Made by a program: the position numbers and the translations under genes
Part shown: in pieces, positions 5,291 through 7,436 of the stretch
How the letters are laid out: each line of letters opens with the position of its first letter
How positions within the stretch are numbered: position 1 is the first letter of the stretch
NCBI GenBank assembly: GCA_035306065.1
Contig: DATGOL010000027.1
Location: 1-7,436 of the forward strand
From: JBBQHX01 sp035306065
GTDB lineage: Bacteria > Gemmatimonadota > Gemmatimonadetes > Gemmatimonadales > Gemmatimonadaceae
Direction of reading: 5' to 3'
Length of the DNA stretch: 7,436 bases
Notes under the pieces: model-generated
Database searches by the model: none
The model's input: the letters and a program-made list of their open reading frames with translations, nothing else
Told to the model about the DNA's origin: nothing

Positions 5291-6775
5291 TCAGTAGTTG
5301 TCTATCTGGGCACGCTGAAGCGCACCCGAATAATCCACGTAACCAACCTTCGTCTCAGAATAGAACTCGTACACCTCCCACCCTCCTTCGCGATGCCCGT
5401 TCCCCGTCTGCTTAACTCCGCCGAACGGCATGTGGGCTTCCGCACCGATGGTGGGCGCGTTTATGTACGAAATCCCGTTGTCCAACCGCTCCAGCGCGCT
5501 GAACGCCAGGTTTACATCGCGGGTATACAACGAAGAAGACAGCCCGTACTTCACCCCGTTGTTCACCTCGAATGCCTCCTCCGCATCGTTCACACGAATC
5601 ACGGAGAGAACCGGACCAAAGATCTCCTCCTGCTCGATCCTCGAGCCCGCCTTCACCCGCGAGAAGATCGTCGGCAGGTAGAAGAAGCCGCCATCCAGCG
5701 ATTTGTCGTCAGGGCGCGCACCACCGATCAGGAGGTCCGCACCCTCGCCCTGCCCGATGTCAACATAACGCTCCACCTTGGCTCGTGCGGCCTCGTTCAC
5801 CAGTGGACCCACATCCGTCTTCTTCTTGCGGCCATCGCCGAGCTTCAAATCGCGTACGCGATCCACGAGCATGCTCAGAAAACGATCGTGAACGCCCTTC
5901 TGCAGGATGAGCCTGCTGGTTGCCGTGCAACGCTGACCGGTCGTTCCGAACGCGCCCCAGAGTACGCCTTCGAGTGCGAGATCGAGGTCGGCATCGTCCA
6001 GTACGATCTGGGCGTTCTTGCCGCCCATTTCCAGCGACAGGCGCTTGTGCATCCTGCCGCATGTCTCGCCAACACTGCTTCCCGTTTCCGTGGAACCAGT
6101 AAAGGAGATGAGCGGAATTTCCGGATGCTCCACGATGGCCTTGCCCACCGTTTCCCCAACGCCGTGCACGAGCTGGATCACGTTAGGTGGCAGACCGGCA
6201 TCCAGCAGGATCTCCACCAGCACCGTTACCGTATGCGGAACATCCTCGGCCGGCTTGATGATTACCGAGTTACCGCACACCAGCGCCGGGAACATCTTCC
6301 AGGTAGGAATGGCGAGCGGGAAGTTGAACGGCGTAATGAGCCCTGCAATGCCTATCGGGCGGCGGAAGCTCATTGCCCACTTGCTCCGCAGCTCGCTCGG
6401 AACCGTGTGGCCAAACAGCCTCCGACCCTCAACGGCCGCGTAGTAGGCAGTGTCTATCCCTTCCTGAACGTCGCCCCTGGTTTCCGTGAGCGGCTTGCCC
6501 ATCTCGCGAGTCATGAGATCCGCAAGCTCTTCCTTTCGCTCCACCAGCAGGTCGCCAACGCGACGAAGTACGTCGCCACGTGCGGGCGCCGGGGTTCGCT
6601 TCCACTGCTCGAATCCGCGCTTCGCCGCGGCGACGGCCCGCTCCACGTCTTCCTTGCCGGAGAGCGGGAACTGACCAATCTCATCCGACCGGTCGGCCGG
6701 GTTCACATTCGCGAAGTACTCGCCCGTGGTAGGGGCAACCCACTCACCAGCTATAAAGTTCCTGAACTTTTTCAT
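5291..6775 (-). CDS. NAD(P)-dependent aldehyde dehydrogenase (ALDH superfamily), substrate unassigned
   Basis: A 494-residue soluble enzyme of normal ALDH length that oxidises an aldehyde to the acid. All catalytic features are present: oxyanion-hole Asn151 (TPFNFP), cofactor-binding Lys174 (IKPAE), the nucleotide loop FTGSTETG (225-232), general-base Glu249 (LEMGGKNAQIV), nucleophile Cys283 (GTTGQRCTATSR) and Glu384 in EEIFGPV. The FGGVKQTGNGHREGG segment near 451-465 and the C-terminal oligomerisation strand are intact. The GTTGQRCT and GNGHREGG readings recall semialdehyde-type ALDHs (aminoadipate or ketoglutarate semialdehyde groups), but I cannot fix the substrate. The ATG at 6775 gives the standard N-terminus MKKFRNFIAGEWV. 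The frame stays open 80 codons further upstream as Arg/Gly-rich sequence and is not used. No good Shine-Dalgarno is seen. No pathway partner lies next to it. Confidence 0.93.
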   Translation of the reverse strand: MKKFRNFIAGEWVAPTTGEYFANVNPADRSDEIGQFPLSGKEDVERAVAAAKRGFEQWKRTPAPARGDVLRRVGDLLVERKEELADLMTREMGKPLTETRGDVQEGIDTAYYAAVEGRRLFGHTVPSELRSKWAMSFRRPIGIAGLITPFNFPLAIPTWKMFPALVCGNSVIIKPAEDVPHTVTVLVEILLDAGLPPNVIQLVHGVGETVGKAIVEHPEIPLISFTGSTETGSSVGETCGRMHKRLSLEMGGKNAQIVLDDADLDLALEGVLWGAFGTTGQRCTATSRLILQKGVHDRFLSMLVDRVRDLKLGDGRKKKTDVGPLVNEAARAKVERYVDIGQGEGADLLIGGARPDDKSLDGGFFYLPTIFSRVKAGSRIEQEEIFGPVLSVIRVNDAEEAFEVNNGVKYGLSSSLYTRDVNLAFSALERLDNGISYINAPTIGAEAHMPFGGVKQTGNGHREGGWEVYEFYSETKVGYVDYSGALQRAQIDNY

Positions 6776-6837
6776 CAGTTTCGGTCTTGAACGGGGTTCA
6801 CCTGCAGCACACTGCGCTCGCACAAGGCTGTGCGCGG

Positions 6838-6843
6838 AAGATA
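6838..6843 (-). promoter_or_regulatory. Candidate -10 element for the aldehyde dehydrogenase gene (TATCTT)
   Basis: The minus strand reads GTTTATCTTCC here, 62 bases upstream of the dehydrogenase ATG, almost the same distance as the identical TATCTTC upstream of yajQ. No clear -35 is visible. The shared motif and spacing are suggestive, but two cases are too few to define a promoter. Confidence 0.22.
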
Positions 6844-6876
6844 AACCTCCACCATTGCGGGTGCGGCAGTGCAGCG

Positions 6877-6951
6877 TCAGCCGCCGCCCGACACCAGGAG
6901 GCAGGCGGCCAGAGCCACCGCGTGTGAGTGAAATGCTGACGGCTCGTTCAT
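6877..6951 (-). CDS. Doubtful leader-like ORF, 24 residues
   Basis: An ATG at 6951, five bases after the stop of the upstream membrane-protein gene, opens a 24-codon frame with a hydrophobic stretch AVALAACLLVSG that includes a lipobox-like LAAC. There is no basic N-terminal residue, as a real lipoprotein signal would need, and almost nothing follows the cysteine. The GAGG upstream is only 3 bases from the ATG. It may be chance or the remnant of a signal-peptide gene. Confidence 0.12.
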   Translation of the reverse strand: MNEPSAFHSHAVALAACLLVSGGG

Positions 6952-6956
6952 CAGCC

Positions 6957-7436
6957 TCAGCCGCCGCACCCCCACACCGCCGGCCGCTCGGGCGTGGGCA
7001 GCGCCAGCCCGGCACGCGGCATTATCTCCAGCGCAGTGAGTGACGCCGCCCATGCAAGCACCAGGAGTCCTGCAACGTGCGCGCGCGGCGCACGCATCTT
7101 CCAGCTGCGAACGCTGGTCCAGAGCCCCAGGAGCCCGGTTCCGGCAACAGCCGCCATGTACACGAACAGTTCGGCACCGCAACGCGCGGCGAACGGCCAG
7201 AACGGCAACGACACCGCAGCCGCGACCGACACGGCCGCAAGTAGCCACACTCCCGCTCGGGCAAGACGCGAAGGCCTGACCGTAGCGCCCGCGTCCGCTG
7301 GCACCGGCGGACGGGCTGCTCCAACCGGTTGCGCCGGCGGAGAACCTGCCGGCAAACCATGCCCTGCTCCCGTTGGGGCGGCAGGGTGCTCATCAGTCTC
7401 CGCCGGCAGCTTGCCTATGAGGCTGTCGATCTTCGA
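6957..7436 (-). CDS. Hypothetical three-helix membrane protein, 5' end outside the window
   Basis: The frame is open from the window edge to TGA at 6957-6959, giving 159 visible residues. They begin SKIDSLIGKLPAETDE, continue as a Pro/Ala-rich, probably disordered linker to about residue 56, and then form three hydrophobic helices: about 62-82 (VWLLAAVSVAAAVSLPFWPF), 88-108 (AELFVYMAAVAGTGLLGLW) and 120-139 (VAGLLVLAWAASLTALEIM). Arg/Lys residues at the loop ends (RPSRLAR, RSWKMRAPR) suggest that the linker and the second loop face the cytoplasm. No catalytic or binding motif is recognised, and a family cannot be named. The true start may be only a few codons beyond the edge. The strongly hydrophobic, coherent helices make this a much better frame than the two overlapping alternatives. 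It precedes the dehydrogenase gene by 181 bases, and no functional link is evident. Confidence 0.65.
   Translation of the reverse strand, partial: SKIDSLIGKLPAETDEHPAAPTGAGHGLPAGSPPAQPVGAARPPVPADAGATVRPSRLARAGVWLLAAVSVAAAVSLPFWPFAARCGAELFVYMAAVAGTGLLGLWTSVRSWKMRAPRAHVAGLLVLAWAASLTALEIMPRAGLALPTPERPAVWGCGG

Noticed and set aside
5036..6790. A 584-codon open frame on the plus strand
   Set aside because: It is antisense to the aldehyde dehydrogenase, whose motifs are complete. The product is His/Arg-rich without any domain, as expected from the complement of a GC-rich gene.
6776..7015. An 80-codon N-terminal extension of the aldehyde dehydrogenase
   Set aside because: The added residues are low-complexity Arg/Gly/Ala sequence and overlap the membrane-protein gene. 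MKKFRNFIAGEWV is the normal ALDH N-terminus.
1..7436. CRISPR array, tRNA or rRNA gene, insertion sequence, prophage or defence system
   Set aside because: No spaced direct repeats, no tRNA T-loop-like sequence in the spacers, no transposase or integrase motifs, and all well-supported genes are housekeeping or general-metabolism types.

Overview
The window is a dense, GC-rich chromosomal stretch in which every gene I can support lies on the minus strand, so transcription runs from position 7436 towards 1. Gene content is housekeeping: a signal peptidase, a sigma-70 factor, YajQ and RimO, plus an aldehyde dehydrogenase, an outer-membrane protein and an oxidoreductase. The short (about 286 aa) sigma factor has no region 1.1 and carries the core reading ILQALAEQSRIVR, a form I associate with the Bacteroidota/Chlorobiota/Gemmatimonadota (FCB) side of the tree. 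With the high GC this points most readily to a Gemmatimonadota-like, diderm bacterium. That placement is an inference from a few motifs, not a search result.

Layout in transcription order: the 3' part of a three-helix membrane protein (7436-6957, 5' end outside the window); an ALDH-superfamily dehydrogenase (6775-5291); a 340-base spacer with two hairpins and a doubtful small ORF; lepB (4950-4153), which has a near-perfect Shine-Dalgarno; the sigma factor (4066-3206), probably in the same unit; a 14-bp GC-rich terminator hairpin (3139-3108); then a second cluster of yajQ (2948-2448), rimO (2336-930), a signal-peptide-bearing beta-barrel-type protein (901-230) and the N-terminal part of a Gfo/Idh/MocA oxidoreductase (230-1, continuing outside the window). 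The last two overlap by one base, in a TGATG arrangement.

The genes do not form one pathway. lepB and the sigma factor serve secretion and transcription, rimO modifies the ribosome, and YajQ is a nucleotide- or RNA-associated protein. The barrel protein and oxidoreductase pair is the only arrangement whose coupling suggests linked expression. I found no CRISPR array, tRNA or rRNA, insertion sequence, phage gene or defence cassette, and nothing that I would call a new system. The points worth a second look are small: RNA hairpins around start codons and between genes, an unusual RimO loop and tail, and a motif shared upstream of two genes.
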